This document shows, in pieces, positions 22,491 to 34,936 of a stretch of 64,000 nucleotides of DNA. The position numbers and the translations under genes are program-made. This stretch comes from Psettodes erumei. Its lineage: Eukaryota; Chordata; Actinopteri; Pleuronectiformes; Psettodidae. A model generated the notes under the pieces. The model did not search any database and was not told the DNA's origin. It saw only the letters and a program-made list of their open reading frames with translations. Positions within the stretch are counted from its first letter, which is position 1, and each line of letters begins with the position of its first letter. The stretch lies in NCBI GenBank assembly GCA_016785225.1, contig JAFBJZ010000874.1, positions 124,001 through 188,000 on the forward strand, in the 5' to 3' direction.

Positions 22491-22690
22491 AATCAGGTCC
22501 TGGCACCAGAATGACCAGAGGCAGCGGGCCTGCCACGCACTGGCTTGTCTGTCGCTGTTGGAGCTGAAGCAGGGATGACAGCGGAGGCTCGACGTGCCCG
22601 GGCTCCGTGATGGGCATGGTGGGGAGCAACATGGTCAGAGCTCCTGTCCCACAGAGCCCTCCTACTTTTCGGACAGGCCATCTTCAGTCA
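22491..22690 (-). other. GC-rich patch with open minus-strand frames, unassigned
   Basis: A 200-base GC-richer island in AT-rich surroundings. One minus-strand frame stays open and reads, in part, VGGLCGTGALTMLLPTMPIT then LQQRQTSQCVAGPLPLVILV. It could be an isolated exon or a decayed gene piece. I see no known domain and no clean splice pair. Confidence 0.25.
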
Positions 22691-22763
22691 GCGGGCGCCT
22701 GGGACACAACAAGAAGAAGAGTGATCAGAAAACACCACACAGTGCCAAGTAAGGGCAGATATA

Positions 22764-23280
22764 CAGTCAGGTCCATAAATATTGGGACAGTGACACAATT
22801 CTAATCTTTTTGGCTCTATTCACCACCACAATAGATTTGAAATAAAATGAACAAGATGTGCTTTAACTGCAGACTATCAGCTTTAATTTGAGGGTATTTA
22901 CATCCAAATCAGGCGAATGGTGTAGGAATTACAACAGTTTGTATATGTGCCTCCCACTTTTTAAGGGACCAAAATTAATGGGACAAATTAACAAATCATA
23001 AATCAAACTTTCACTTTTTTAATACTTGGTTGCAAATCCTTTGCAGTCAATTACAGCCTGAAGTCTGGAATGCATAGACATGACCAGGCGCTGGGTTTCA
23101 TCCCTGGTGATGCTCTGCCAGGCCTCTGCTGCAACTGTCCAGTTCCTGCTTGTTCTTGGGGCATTTTCCCTTCAGTTTTGTCTTCAGCAAGTGAAATCCA
23201 TGCTCAGTCAGATTCAGGTCAGGTGATTGACTTGGCCAGTTTCAGTGCATATGCTGAAACTGGATATGATTATTGATTTT
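22764..23280 (-). mobile_element. Truncated Tc1/mariner-like DNA transposon
   Basis: The left end starts with CAGTCAGGTCCATAAATATT after a TA dinucleotide, as expected for a Tc1-like terminal inverted repeat at a TA target site. The minus strand from about 23,110 reads ETQRLVMSMHSRLQAVIDCK and then GFATKY followed by a stop, the C-terminal end of the transposase of this teleost family. The opposite terminal repeat is not found, and the coding part dissolves beyond about 23,240, so the copy is truncated and inactive. Confidence 0.85.
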
Positions 23281-26200
23281 TTTTTCTGCAGAGAGATTAC
23301 CCAATGTATGCAGCACGATAGCGCAATGGTTTCTCAATGGACTCTTCATCCACAGTCAGGATAATGTCAGTGTCTGTCAACAGGCTGTTTTTTTCATTTT
23401 CTTGTAGATTTACATGACATGAACCGTTTCTGTTATGACCTGATGTGATCTGTTTGCCAGTGTGCGCTTAGTTACCGGGGCCTCAGGGATGCGCCACACA
23501 AGATGTCCAGACACCTCAGGCGTCCTCCTCACTGCCCCCCGCTGGCAGTATCAGGTACTGCTCTTTGCTGCAGGAAAGAACTGCAGCCTCAACTTTTGAA
23601 CATGAATTAGTCCCATAAAATTATAGAAGGACCTGGTTCTGAAGAAAAAGAATGAAATAAATAAAACATCTACATTTGAAGGTAAAATGACACTTTGAAA
23701 GGAGCTTACCTGGAAGAAGCAAAAACAGTTTTTGGCTTCAGACTGAATCAGTTAAACTGTTGCTTCTTTAGTCCTGAATATTTAAAGTCGTATATAGAAA
23801 CTTATGGATGAAGACAAAGTTTTTAGGAAGTCTCGAGAACTGTTCAATTTGAACATTAATATTAAACTGTAGCATCAACAAAAGCAAGAGTCACACTCTT
23901 TCAGCTTCCTCAGAAAGCCTTTTTATTCAGGTTCAAATTCAGAGTTAATGCCACAGCTGTTGCATTGCCAGTCTTTAAAAGAGTCCCTGAGTCAGAATTA
24001 ACTCGATTCAGTGACTGTGCAATAGTGCACATCATGCAAAAACGTAATGACTACAGTAAGAAACCATGGTTAATTACAAAGACTGAAAAATGCTTGGTAA
24101 GCAGAGTCGGTGACTACAGCCTCCTGTCTGTGGCATCGCTGCAGGTATTTACAGCTCCAGACCTGATAAGTGAGTGTTGAGCACAACAGCCTTTGCAGAT
24201 AACTTTCATAAACTGCACCCGTGAGGTCAGCTCAGTGTAAATCTGGTTCTGCTGTAGCCTGAACGCCTGTCAATCCAAAGAGCTATTGCAAAAGAACAGA
24301 AGAGCATCTCTGCCATTTCTAAAACTGAAGGTCACGGTCATCATTTACAGTATGTACACATTTATACAGTCTCCCAGCGGCCGCTCACATTCCTCCGACT
24401 GTAGTATATCCCAAATGTCCTGGTGGAACATGTGTTTGTGTCATTCAAAAGGGCGACTGCAAAAGAACAGCAGGGTTCCTCCCTACATTTTGTAAGACTT
24501 GTAAGATGAATGCAACATTCATCATTTACCTTATGTACATATTTTCAGTTTACAGTCGTGCGACCAAATGTTGGATCTTAACAGAAAGTTGTGGCTGTGT
24601 CATGATGAGAGGAGGAGGATGGATGGATGGATGCTAGTGTGCCTCTGTGAAAATGGCCGTTGATGGAAAAAAAAAATAAACAAAAAAAACCCACAGATGG
24701 AGGAAAAGGTGCGACTGAGTGACACTGCTGTCATCTAAACCACAGTGCAAAACGGAAAAACTCACACAAATCCAAAGTCAAAATTTTGTGATTAAATCTT
24801 TTAATGTTCAAGTGTCTTAATTGAAGTGAACAGAAAAATAGCCTTAGAAAACCAAACAAAACCTGACGCAAGAGGTGCCACTAATGCAATTATCTCTGAG
24901 ATTTAAAAAAGTCATTAAGTCGTGTCAATTTCTGATGTGATTTGGTTCCAGTAGGGAATTCGGAGAAGGACAAAAAAAAGAGCAAACCACAAGTTACAGA
25001 TGCTGAATAAAAAACATCCAGTGTAAAAAGCTTTTCTGCTTTCAACTTCTCAAAATCCTTTTCTGCTTCTTCCTGAATGACAGGATGTGACTGGAGTGCA
25101 TTTGTAGCTGATGCTGTGTGTAGGGATTTAGGAAAAAGTGGATCTCTTGAAGAAAAAAAAAACAGATTAAGATCTGAAAGCAACTTTCACAACTAACTGA
25201 GGTAAAGCAACTCCATGTACCTTTGTGTAGAAAAAAAAAGTGGATTAATTACGAACATGACTTTATCCATTCTCATTTCTCTTTATTTCTTCATGTTAAA
25301 ACTTGACAGCTAATCCCAGCAATCTGCTGGCTGTACTGGGGGACATTTCCGTTTTAACATTTTGATCTTTCACAACAGCAGGGGCTCAGTTAGCTTCTAC
25401 GTTTTCACACAAGAATCAAGCAGCGCTGTCTATTAAGGCTTGCACGAAATCTGCCAGCGGGGTTGAGAAATCTCTACAGAAAAGTACACAATGTATCGCT
25501 GCCGAGGGGTGATGCTCCCTAAAAAAAAAAAAAAAAACAACGTATAAGATTAATACTACATGTGGCACGGGAGGGCAGAGGGGAGGAGAGAGCAGGACCC
25601 AAAACATCCCCTCTGTGTCGCTACCATCGTCATGTGTTTCGGGGGGGACCAGGAAACGAGAGATCCACTCCTGTATTGCAGCAGCAAACTTTTCATTTGA
25701 AAGACAGTTAAAAACTCAGGGATTGTAAAATGTATGACGCTGAAAGTGTGGCGGCGCTGCTGTCCAGAGAAACAAAGTTTCCTCGCAGTCACAGAGACGC
25801 CTTGATCTCAAACTATCGCCTCCCCAGCTCTCTGCTTTAAAGATGAACAGTGGTTTTCAATTCTCCAATCATTTAGGGATCGGACCAAATGATTGCATGC
25901 TTCTCTGCGCGCTGTTGTCGTGGGGGGTGGGGGGTGGGGATACTCAAACAGAACACAGGTAAGAGGTGGGTGCCGTTTTAAAGGGCCGGTGAATAAAAGC
26001 AATCCCTTGCCTGAGCAAGCTTGATTTTAAGGCAAAGGTTCAAACATCACTACCAGCAGCCTACATGAGCGGAGCAAAACGGTGCACTAACAGCTGGGAG
26101 GTTACATGACAGCGGGAACCTGGGTCCACCGCCATTCAACAGCAGGACAGTCCCATCAAGCCCAGAGGGCGGGTGGGGGGGGTTGTTGTAGTGCTTCAGT

Positions 26201-27320
26201 GTTCAGACTGGGATTGCTTTATGAATTCACATCACATTTTGGGGCTCAGAAGTGGTCCAGTCATGTTAAAAAAATAATAATAATAATAATAAGAATAAGA
26301 AGAAACATGTATGAAAATTCCTATTTGTGTGAAGTAAGTGGAAATAGAAACAGAGACTGGAAGGAGAATTGAAATGTTTTAGAATGAATCTGCAGATGAA
26401 ACCTGCAACAGATGGAAGGTGTCCCTGCTGCGGACAGTTTCACATTCAGAGCCCTTGTTATGATCTAACAAGACATCGGGATGTTCATGGGTCAGTTCAC
26501 CCAGATCACGACACGCTCGTCACATCGCGGCTCTCAACCTAAAGCAGAGGTGAAATGATTTGTCAGTGGCGGGTGACATTTGAAAAACTCATGAGTGATG
26601 TCTCTTCACAGAAACAATCTAGCAACTACTTGGATATTCAAACGATGTGGATATGGAAAGTTAACTCTCTCCTTTACATCTGAAACTGTCAGGAATTATC
26701 TGAGAGATCGTTTCTGAACAGATATTTGCCGTTAAGTTTTTCAAATGTACTTTTAAATTGGACTTGAGCACCATGAACATAATTTCATTCACCTCTGTTT
26801 TTTGGGTGTGGTCGTGGAAATGTCAGACCTTGGACATTTAAACCAACCACAAACATGTGCATTGCTCCATACGTGGAGGTCACGTGCTTCTTTTCTCGTT
26901 GTGATTTGGGGGAATCGACCCTCTAAGGTTGAGGAAACCAGGCTGGGACTCAAGGCACTGGTTCCCATTTCAAGTCCCACAAAAAAAAAAAGGGAGGGAG
27001 AGGTCCTGCGTGTTACAGACTGCTGTTGTATTAACAGCCTGCCCCTGGATGGAGATTAAGATTTTAAAAAGAAAGAGATTGGTTTGTGTGCTGTGGGCAT
27101 AAAGAATGAGCGCGCCCCCCATGCCCTGGCTGGCTGATGACGGTGACAGAAAGTGGAGGTAGGTAGTGCAGAGCAGATAATGGGCGGACTGCTTGTCCGT
27201 GCGACCCCAGACACGTTAGGAGCTTGACCTCAGGTGTAACCGGGATTGAACGGGGCTGGGGGGGGGTTGTCTGATTAAGAAAGATGCAGGGGGAATACGA
27301 TCAAGCATCTCCCCCCCTCC
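23281..27320. other. Unassigned stretch left of agpat3
   Basis: No gene could be supported. Two minus-strand segments look weakly exon-like. One is at about 24,960-25,150 (open frame containing QEEAEKDFEKLKAEKLFTLD after a pyrimidine tract and AAG). The other is at about 25,430-25,520 (open frame with CRDFSTPLADFVQALIDSAA then stop, after a long T run and AG). Neither has a recognised homologue. Simple repeats: GGAT at about 24,616-24,632 and AAT at about 26,270-26,292. Confidence 0.4.
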
Positions 27321-27322
27321 TT

Positions 27323-27328
27323 TTTATT
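27323..27328 (-). terminator. agpat3: Candidate agpat3 polyadenylation signal
   Basis: AATAAA on the minus strand, about 230 bases past the agpat3 stop codon. It is the nearest canonical signal, which would give a short 3' UTR. Alternative sites further left are possible. Confidence 0.45.
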
Positions 27329-27556
27329 CTGTGTGTCACCAGAGAGCCTGTTGAACCCCCAGGCCTTCCATGCTCTCTCACTCTAGTGCCATTAGTATTT
27401 CTAACTCTGGTCTCTATTATGTTTTCACAGCTGGGTCTCCTCCCCGGCCTACCAACTGACTGAACAGTGGGAGGAGAATGGACTTGGGTGGGGGTGAGAC
27501 ACCGCAGGGCGACCACACAGACACGGCCGTACGCGGGAGGGGCGGGGCGACGCACT

Positions 27557-30500
27557 TTAGTTTTCTTTCTTGGCCTCCTGGTTGCCGTAACTGGAGCCCG
27601 TCTTCTTCACCTCGGTGACCCCTATGAGGCGGCGGATGGCTATGGAGGCTTGGGGGGGGCAGAGGCAAAAAAAATGAATGAGGAAATATTATTCAACAAA
27701 TGCAAGAGCCTCAGATTTTATTTCCAGGGAAAGTCTGTGGTCAGTCATACCTATGATGAGGAATGTGATGAAGCCAATGATGAGGAGGGGGGAACCACTG
27801 ACGGCCACTCCGCAAGCAAAGTTGATGAGCGGCGAGAGCAGCAGGGTGGCCCAGAACAGGAAGTTCAGCAGCGTCCATGGTCGGCGACTCGGGACTATTG
27901 TGGGTCCGGGGAACTTGCCTTCCTTGTTGTAGAGTTCCTGTAAGGCATCCTGGGAGGGACAGGAAGAAGAACTGGTGTGCACTTCATGAAAGGAACCGTG
28001 CACGCCTTCGGTTTTAGAATTTGGAAAAACAGTACCTTTCTTCATAGAGGCGTCACACATACTGTCACACTGTGACCACTATAATAAATGATGATTTCAC
28101 AGCAAAAATAATCCCCCGTCAACATGCAACAGTCCGTCAAACACAGCGAGTGATTGAAAGCATGTGTTTCAAATTCAATCCAATCACACTTTTATTTGTA
28201 GCGCTCCAATTCATAACACTCGCACATCATCATCAGAAGTCACTTGTTTTGGTGCTGGAGGAAAAAAAGACTTTCCAGCTGGACGCCACGTGTCTGAGGT
28301 TAGTTCATGTAGAAAAAGGGTGCGAGGTGATCGCCTTCAGATTTGGGTCGCGCTCCGCAGTCTTACCTTCTCCTGGTAGAGCTTGTGCAGCCAGTTGGCA
28401 CACTCCCTCTCATCGTCCGGTATGTCCTCCACAGGGAACCGCCTGGACGGGAAAGAGCGAGATACAGTACTGCAGGCGCGTTTGCCTTCAGGGCGGTTCA
28501 CAGTTTTGGCCTCGGCTGTCAGAAATGAGCAGGTGATTAACAAGCGACGACACGCTGGATGGAGGTCATCTGCGGTTCGAGCGCCGTCACTAAGCAACCA
28601 CCTGCATCCTGCCAGAACTGAAACCGACGTTGCCATGGCAAACGCTTCTATTTGAATTGGGTTTCTGCAATCTGTGCAGGAGGAGCAAGGAAACAAAGCA
28701 AGCCGTACTCGATACTCCTCATTTCGCTGATTAGTTCTCCCCCTCACACACCGTTTTGCCTCTGGTCCTGATGTGAAAATTAATCTCGCTGAGGCACAAA
28801 CACACACACTTGGTGTTTTATATTAAGTAAAGCGTTCTCACTTTGGCAGCGTACAGGTGCCTGTTGCGGCAGGTTTTCACCACCAGGGGGCGCCCTGACC
28901 CAAACCTCACTTCCACTCGGCAGTGTAGATCTGTTTTTCTGGTGTGTGACTGCCTCCGGTCCGTTCAGCCGCGATTCCACAAAACTTCCCAGAGATTCTC
29001 CTCTTGCTGACTTCACTTTAGGGAAACCACAAAGCGCTGTATTCTTCCAATTCTGTTCCCACAAGCCATCTATCTTTCCATCTCCCCACCCATCGCAGTT
29101 ATTGCGACACCGCAACGCAACTAGAATGATACCAGAGTGTTTAGAGCGCATCCATCGTCATCCACTTGGGAGGGGCCCGGCGTTGGCAGTAACCGATGAT
29201 TCGGAGGAAAGCGGAGGGCGTGGGTGGCGCTCACCTTACACTCATGTCGGCCTTGTACTTCTTGCCGTTGACGATGCCCAGGAGAGTTGGGGTCTGGTTG
29301 TCTTTGAAGTTGAGCGTCACGTCGTACACAGCGGTCACTGTTGGACCAAAACAAAAATCCGATTAGGAGCGTGCGCTTTGGACACGCCGAACGTTGTGCG
29401 CGTGGGGTTTGTGTACACCACCTGTGCCCTTAAGACACTGCAGTGTCGTGGTGAATCCTTTGGTGCGGGGCAGTAGGTGGTACTTGAGCTTGGGCAGGCC
29501 TTTGCTCTCTGCAACCTGCATACTGATCTGGTGTTTCTTCTCTGTGAAGCGGGTGCCCTCGCAATACAGGAGAAACTGTGGAGGCAGAGGAGTTGTGTTA
29601 ACGCACACACACACACACCTATGAAAACAAAGGGAATCACAGAGACCTGAGGGGACCTCTCCACTACAACCCTGCTTCTGCTCGGCTGAATTACAGATGC
29701 AGCTAACCTCAATGTGGCACTGAAGTAAAGTCAGCGCCGTATCTCGCTGCTATTACCGCAGCCCGGCCGTCGACCGTTTGGTTTGCTGTCTTGACTTAAG
29801 AGGTAATTAGATCAACTGCTGATCTGCCTAATCTCAGCTGGCAAACGGGTCGAGGCGCCGCTGAAAGTCTGCGACGCCACCGACCCGAGGCGCTTGTTTG
29901 TTTGAACAGAAAAGAACCGAGCGGGAGGAAGCCGCGCGTACGCTGGGCGGAAAGTCCAGTTCATCAGGTCCAGCGGAACGAGCCGCCCCGAAAAAAAACA
30001 GACCCTCCTGTTGAGACATCTCAAACACAGCTGGTGCACACGGAGAACCACAGCAGAAACCGGGTCAAAGGGCAGCGTCCGGACTTGCTCGTGTTATGAG
30101 AGGGTAGAAATCTGGAGAGCTGACGTTAAACGATGAAGAACAAATTTGGGTTTGCCACGGCTCAGATATTATTCCTGCGGGTTTGCCCATGTTCCTGCAG
30201 CTCAGCGTAAACGTACAGGCTGACTTCCTGCTCAACCTTACACCTACTTGACTCGCCGTCGCTGTGCTCACACACGGCTTCCCTGATTAGTGTTCAGTTC
30301 ACGGATGTGCTCACCACACGTCATTTCACTTCCACGTGAACTGGTCTGATCATTTCAGACCCTTTTTAGCATTAATGAAAAGCATCACAAACACTCCATA
30401 ACTGGACATATGGAAGTTTTATTAATGGTTTTTTTCCTCCTGTGGGGACCTGTAACTGAAATATAAGCCCCTGAAAATGTCTTTACACTGTTAACAACTG

Positions 30501-31833
30501 TGTGTTATGAATCATTTATTAAATGTATATTTAGAGCTTCTAAAAGCTACAAAGGCCTAAAACTAAACTGTGTGTTTTGAGAGAGCGCTTCACTGACAGG
30601 GCGTGCCCTGGTTGCTGAGACCATATTTGCGAAACCCGATTGCGCAACTGGGCTCGAGCTGACTGCTTTCAAAACAAATGTGAAGAAGCAGACTGCTCAC
30701 TGCTCCGTGTGTCTGTCGTGTACCTACCCACATATATTCAGGGTAATCTCTGAGCCTGTCCAGTCCTTTGAAGACAGTGTTTCGGTCCTCCTCCCACTTT
30801 CTTTTGCAGAAGACTATTTCTAGGAAGTACCAGGTCCAGCCAATCAGAGGAACCTTCAGCAGCTCATGCTTGGCGAGCACTTTTGAACTCTGGAGAAGGG
30901 GGCGACAGGTGTACGCTTTTAATAACGATGCATGGATTTCTCCCGGTATGGCCCGGAGTGACGGGCAGCAGCGTAGGGTGTTGAACAAACGCTAACACGC
31001 TAAGACACGTGACCGAGACTGACCCCCAAGACGCCAAATCGTTCGCACATGGTCCAGCCACAGAGGAAGTCGATTTCGAAGTTGTGGTTGAGGATGACGA
31101 TGACGTGCTCTTTGCCGAACTTGTCCACCGTAGCCTGGTCGGTGTATAGGGTGCAGTCTGTGCCCGACCACCACTCCAGCAGCATCACCAGCTCTGCGCG
31201 GGGACGGCGACATGACACGTGTATTAGCATGGCAGCGGAAACACGAAATCGGTCGACATCTGAACTGAAACTTACTCTTCATGTCAGGTATTCTCCCTGA
31301 TTATTTTTGGTTGAATAGCAAAGCTCTGATTCATCTTTCAGTGTGCAGCTGTACGACCGTTTGAGCTTTTTAATCCATCATTTTGCAGCATTTTGTTCTG
31401 ACACACAGCAGCAAAACGTGGACAGATGAAGTTAGTTGGGGCCTGATGACATCGTGGAGGATGAAGCAGCTGACGACTAATTTATTTAACCCCCGCTAAA
31501 AGGATATTGTACTGCAGGCAGGTGACCGGGTCAGGTGAGACGGAACAACACGAGACAAGACTGCCCGGCGTGCTTTACTTGCTTATGTATTTTGAAATGT
31601 AAAGCTTGGCGTTTGCATGAAAGAAAAAAAAAAAAGGAGGGGATCGTCTACTCACGACTCCAGAGAGAGTAGGAGAGCCGGCAGTTGATTCTGCGGTAGA
31701 GCTGCTTGTTGATCGGCCACAGGACGCAGGTGCAGAGCTGGACGAAGTTTATGATGAGGCCGCTCACCACGAACACGAAGCCCATCAGCAGCTGCAGGAT
31801 GAACAGGCTCTTCAGGTAGGCCAGCAGAGCCAT
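27557..31833 (-). CDS. agpat3: agpat3: 1-acylglycerol-3-phosphate acyltransferase 3 (8 coding exons)
   Basis: The enzyme transfers an acyl chain from acyl-CoA to lysophosphatidic acid to make phosphatidic acid in ER/Golgi membranes. Coding exons (minus strand): 31833-31656, 31193-31024, 30889-30728, 29575-29422, 29337-29235, 28442-28367, 27949-27751, 27648-27557. All introns are GT/AG and all phases join, giving 377 residues against 376 in human AGPAT3. An N-terminal membrane segment covers about residues 13-36. The acyltransferase catalytic HX4D motif is HNFEID at 96-101, and motif III EGTR is at 176-179. Hydrophobic C-terminal segments follow around 310-350, and the tail ends SSYGNQEAKKEN. 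VFVVSGLIINFVQLC and CERFGVLG favour AGPAT3 over AGPAT4. The likely promoter is the CpG island near 38.4 kb, with a noncoding first exon ending at 38,393. Confidence 0.97.
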
Positions 31834-32949
31834 GGCTGAGGAGCCTGGAGAGCTGAGCGGGCCCCTCTCTATACACTACGACCGACCTGCAGATGGCACA
31901 GAGCGACTCTGGTTGGAGGTGCGGTCAGAGGAAGTCATAACGTGCACGGCTCACAGCAGCGCTCCTTACCACGGTGGGATCCTTTTACAAGCCGCGTTTA
32001 CACGGCCCTTCAGCCAGTACTACAGACCTGGAGGATGGAGAGGCAGAAGTGTCATCATCAGTGGAGTCAAACAGGGTGAATGGCTGTGCGACGCTGATTT
32101 TGTGTCTATAAACGCAGTTCCTGCGACGAAGAGCGGGGCCGAGGAGCTTTTATGCGCGTGGCAGCACGGAGGCGTCGCGCTGCTGTCGCTCCGCTTGCAG
32201 GCGGTGTCATTTTAAGAGATTATTAAAGTTATTTTACACGACGCGGAGTCAGACGTCCTGTGCAGCGGAGATCTGCAGCTTTTCTCAGGTTTATGTCCGC
32301 GTTAATGAAAAATCTTCGGCGTTGGAACTCACTGAAGTTCAGACTGAACGAGCAACATGAAGACGTCGCCTGGGATTAAACCCATTTATTGATCTTGACA
32401 ACGCAAAGACTAGAGTCCAGGACGCATGCCCGCCACATGACCGACACAGTACCAGAGTGTCTGGGCCAGCGTGAGCGACCTCCAACAGGTGAAGTGGAAA
32501 TATTTAATTGCTCCTTGGCGAGGGCCCGACTGTGCTCGTCTGACTCTGACCAGACTGACAGATGAGAGACCAGTCTGCGGCGTTTCCATGTTTGAGCACG
32601 AATACAAAGAATGTGAATATGTGAAAACCAATGGATCTGTTTCACACAGGCGACTGCCACAGACAAAGTCTGTTTGTGTGCTGTGGAAACAGCAGGTGCC
32701 CTTCAGATGCACCTCACATTTCGCGACGTACCGTTTGACCCCCAAAAACCTCGAGCCGTTCCGTCGGCATGGGTGGGTAGCCGTCAGGATGGCCGCGGGC
32801 CACCTGGCCTTGAATGGACTCTTCCCACATCTGCACCAAAGCCACTTACAGTGTAGGTCAAGCCCGTGTAAAGCTGTTCTGAGAAACATTTCTAATCTGC
32901 CCTGTAAGGAGACGCAAATCTGCGTAGGTCTGTGGTCCTGGCCGCCCCC

Positions 32950-33600
32950 TGCTTTTTAGTGACGTGTCACCCGTCGTCTACGGCCAAAGACGCCGTTCGG
33001 CTTGTTTTTCAGCGCCGCTCGAACACCTGCGGTTTATCGATTTACCTTCCGTACCACGAGCTGCCGTGCACGGTCTCCCGCATTCACCGCCACGACCGTG
33101 TCAGCACATCGCACGTCCGGCGCTCGCTTTGTGCGAGCCGGACAACGAGCGGGGGGAGACGCACACATCGCGTGCCTGCGCGGCCGCCCAGCTGCGGTGC
33201 ATTCCTTTACGAGGAACCTCGGGGAAGGGCGAACCTAAAATTAAGCCACATAGTTGACGCGGGGCCAGCTCATTGTGGGGCAGGCGACAAGTCTCTTCCA
33301 GCGCAATCAATCCCCCCGCCCAAACGCCGCAACGCAATACGGGGAACGTGCGAGGGGCTCGGACGTGAAGGGAAGGAAGTCCTCCGCTCGTCCACTTCGA
33401 CCCATGTCTCCGGTGACACGCCTCGCGAGCGGTTCTGACTGCCCGTCCCCACACCCACAGTGGATGTGCCCTTTGTTCTGAGTGGGAGGGGAGGGAGGGA
33501 GTGACTGGTATCACCACTGCACCTTTCACTCGGGGCCCCTGTGAGATTCTACGACAGCATGTGCATTAAACGACCCCCGCGTCGGTCTGCAGTGACACTG
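32950..33600. other. CpG-dense block inside the agpat3 5' intron
   Basis: Base composition here is strongly GC- and CpG-rich compared with the sequence on either side. It carries many overlapping open frames on both strands, as GC-rich DNA does. No protein family or rRNA was recognised. It could be an intronic CpG island (alternative promoter) or a decayed inserted element. Confidence 0.4.
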
Positions 33601-34853
33601 CATCATTCAGCCGACTGCGGCGCCCAGGCTGAGGCCCACAACTTCATACTGTCTAACGCTGGGCAGTTTGTCTCTGAGGCGAGCCACAAATGACCTTGTT
33701 ATTGTCAGTCTGGGCTCCAACTGCACATCAACCCATTGGTTACCAAGGAGGTGATGTTTTTTGGCTCACGCTCTCGGTTTGTTTGTTACCAGGATTATGA
33801 GTACTGTCACTCTTTCTTTTTTCTTGTCTTGGTGCTTCCTGATGTCTGGATCAGCATCTGTCTCAGGCCCGTGTCGCAGCACTCCTCTGGTTTTGGGGAA
33901 ATACTCGGCCTCGGTGGAGGTTTCATCAACCAATATTGACCAGATTTGGAAGAAATAAGTTCTTTCTGGGACAAAACCTGCCCAGCCTACTTTTGAATCC
34001 CTTTCCAGGAGAATCCAAAACTTGCGAGCAAACTTTCACTTTTCAGTCTGCACCGTTTGGGCCGCAAACAGGAATAGCCGGGAAGCTGGAAGCTGTCGGT
34101 GGTGGACAAACTGTTTCACTGACAGCAAACTCAATTTTTCCCAAACAAAACTTTGACATTTCTGTACGACAACTTATTTTTCTCATGGCTGACAGATGGT
34201 GACTCTCTGGCTGGGTGTGGATTGCTCTACATCTTCTTTTCATCTATTGTTAAAGAATATGTCACATATATTGATGACGACAACAGCGCGTTTATACAGA
34301 ACAGCAGAAATAAGTCTCTCTCTGTACAACAGGTAAACAGCTGTGCCCAAATGTGACCAGGAGTCCAAAAACACGTGCAGTTGGTTTGTCCAAGATGTTG
34401 TTCAGTGTAACAAACACTGGGTGTTCCAGGGAGAAGAGCACCCAGTTAGGGTGCAGGGCCCACCTGTGACCCCCACTCACCCCGAGGGAAAGATTAGAGA
34501 CGCTGACTGCGTTAAAGCTGCTTAACATCGCCTGAACGCAGCTTGTGTGACTGCCAGGGAACAAACCTGCTTTGCTGGGACTCTCATATGAGAGACACCT
34601 GCCGAAATCCACCTCCAACTGAGGCAAGGCTGAACACTGGCAGCGTTCAAACACATCTTGGTAGCTCCCGCGCGCTGTCGACTTCTTTTAATTCTCCGAA
34701 AAATCGTTTGGCTGGTGAAGGTCTGCGCTCCGCTCACCGCTGTGAGCAGCTGAGTTACACCCCGCAGTGCGATGCTGACTTCCATCGCTTTCGCAAGTTC
34801 TAATTGACCTCTGTGGCCACACGCCAGAACCATCTCCATCACGTTTAACTTAC

Positions 34854-34936
34854 CAGTAGACGTAGTAGGCCATCGCCATGACCACCAGCGCCCCACAAAT
34901 GCCTGTGAAGATCATCACAGCGCTCTGGTTCAGCAT
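34854..34936 (-). CDS. Candidate upstream coding exon with a membrane segment (5' to agpat3)
   Basis: From an ATG in good context (AACATGC) at 34,936 the minus strand reads 27 codons plus two bases and then hits a consensus donor GTAAGT. The peptide begins MLNQSAVMIFTGICG and continues through VMAMAYYVY, an almost perfect single transmembrane segment. Splicing to the agpat3 start exon is in frame only with the acceptor just before 31,852, which would add 34 residues. The acceptor just before 31,844 would be out of frame, making this an upstream ORF. It could also belong to a separate small membrane protein whose other exon I cannot find. Confidence 0.4.

Noticed and set aside
23236..23263. 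Small perfect palindrome CCAGTTTCAG...CTGAAACTGG
   Set aside because: Only 10-base arms at the decayed edge of a Tc1-like fragment; not enough to call a separate element or a regulatory site.
27467..31300. Several long plus-strand frames between 27.4 and 31.3 kb
   Set aside because: All are shadows antisense to agpat3 exons or GC-rich introns. The minus strand carries the conserved enzyme.
31832..32215. 127-codon plus-strand frame starting opposite the agpat3 start codon
   Set aside because: GC-rich 5' region of agpat3 read in reverse; no domain and no splice or promoter evidence.
32410..33529. Overlapping long frames on both strands in the agpat3 5' intron
   Set aside because: Frames open on both strands at once are expected from GC-rich DNA with few stop codons; no homology was recognised.
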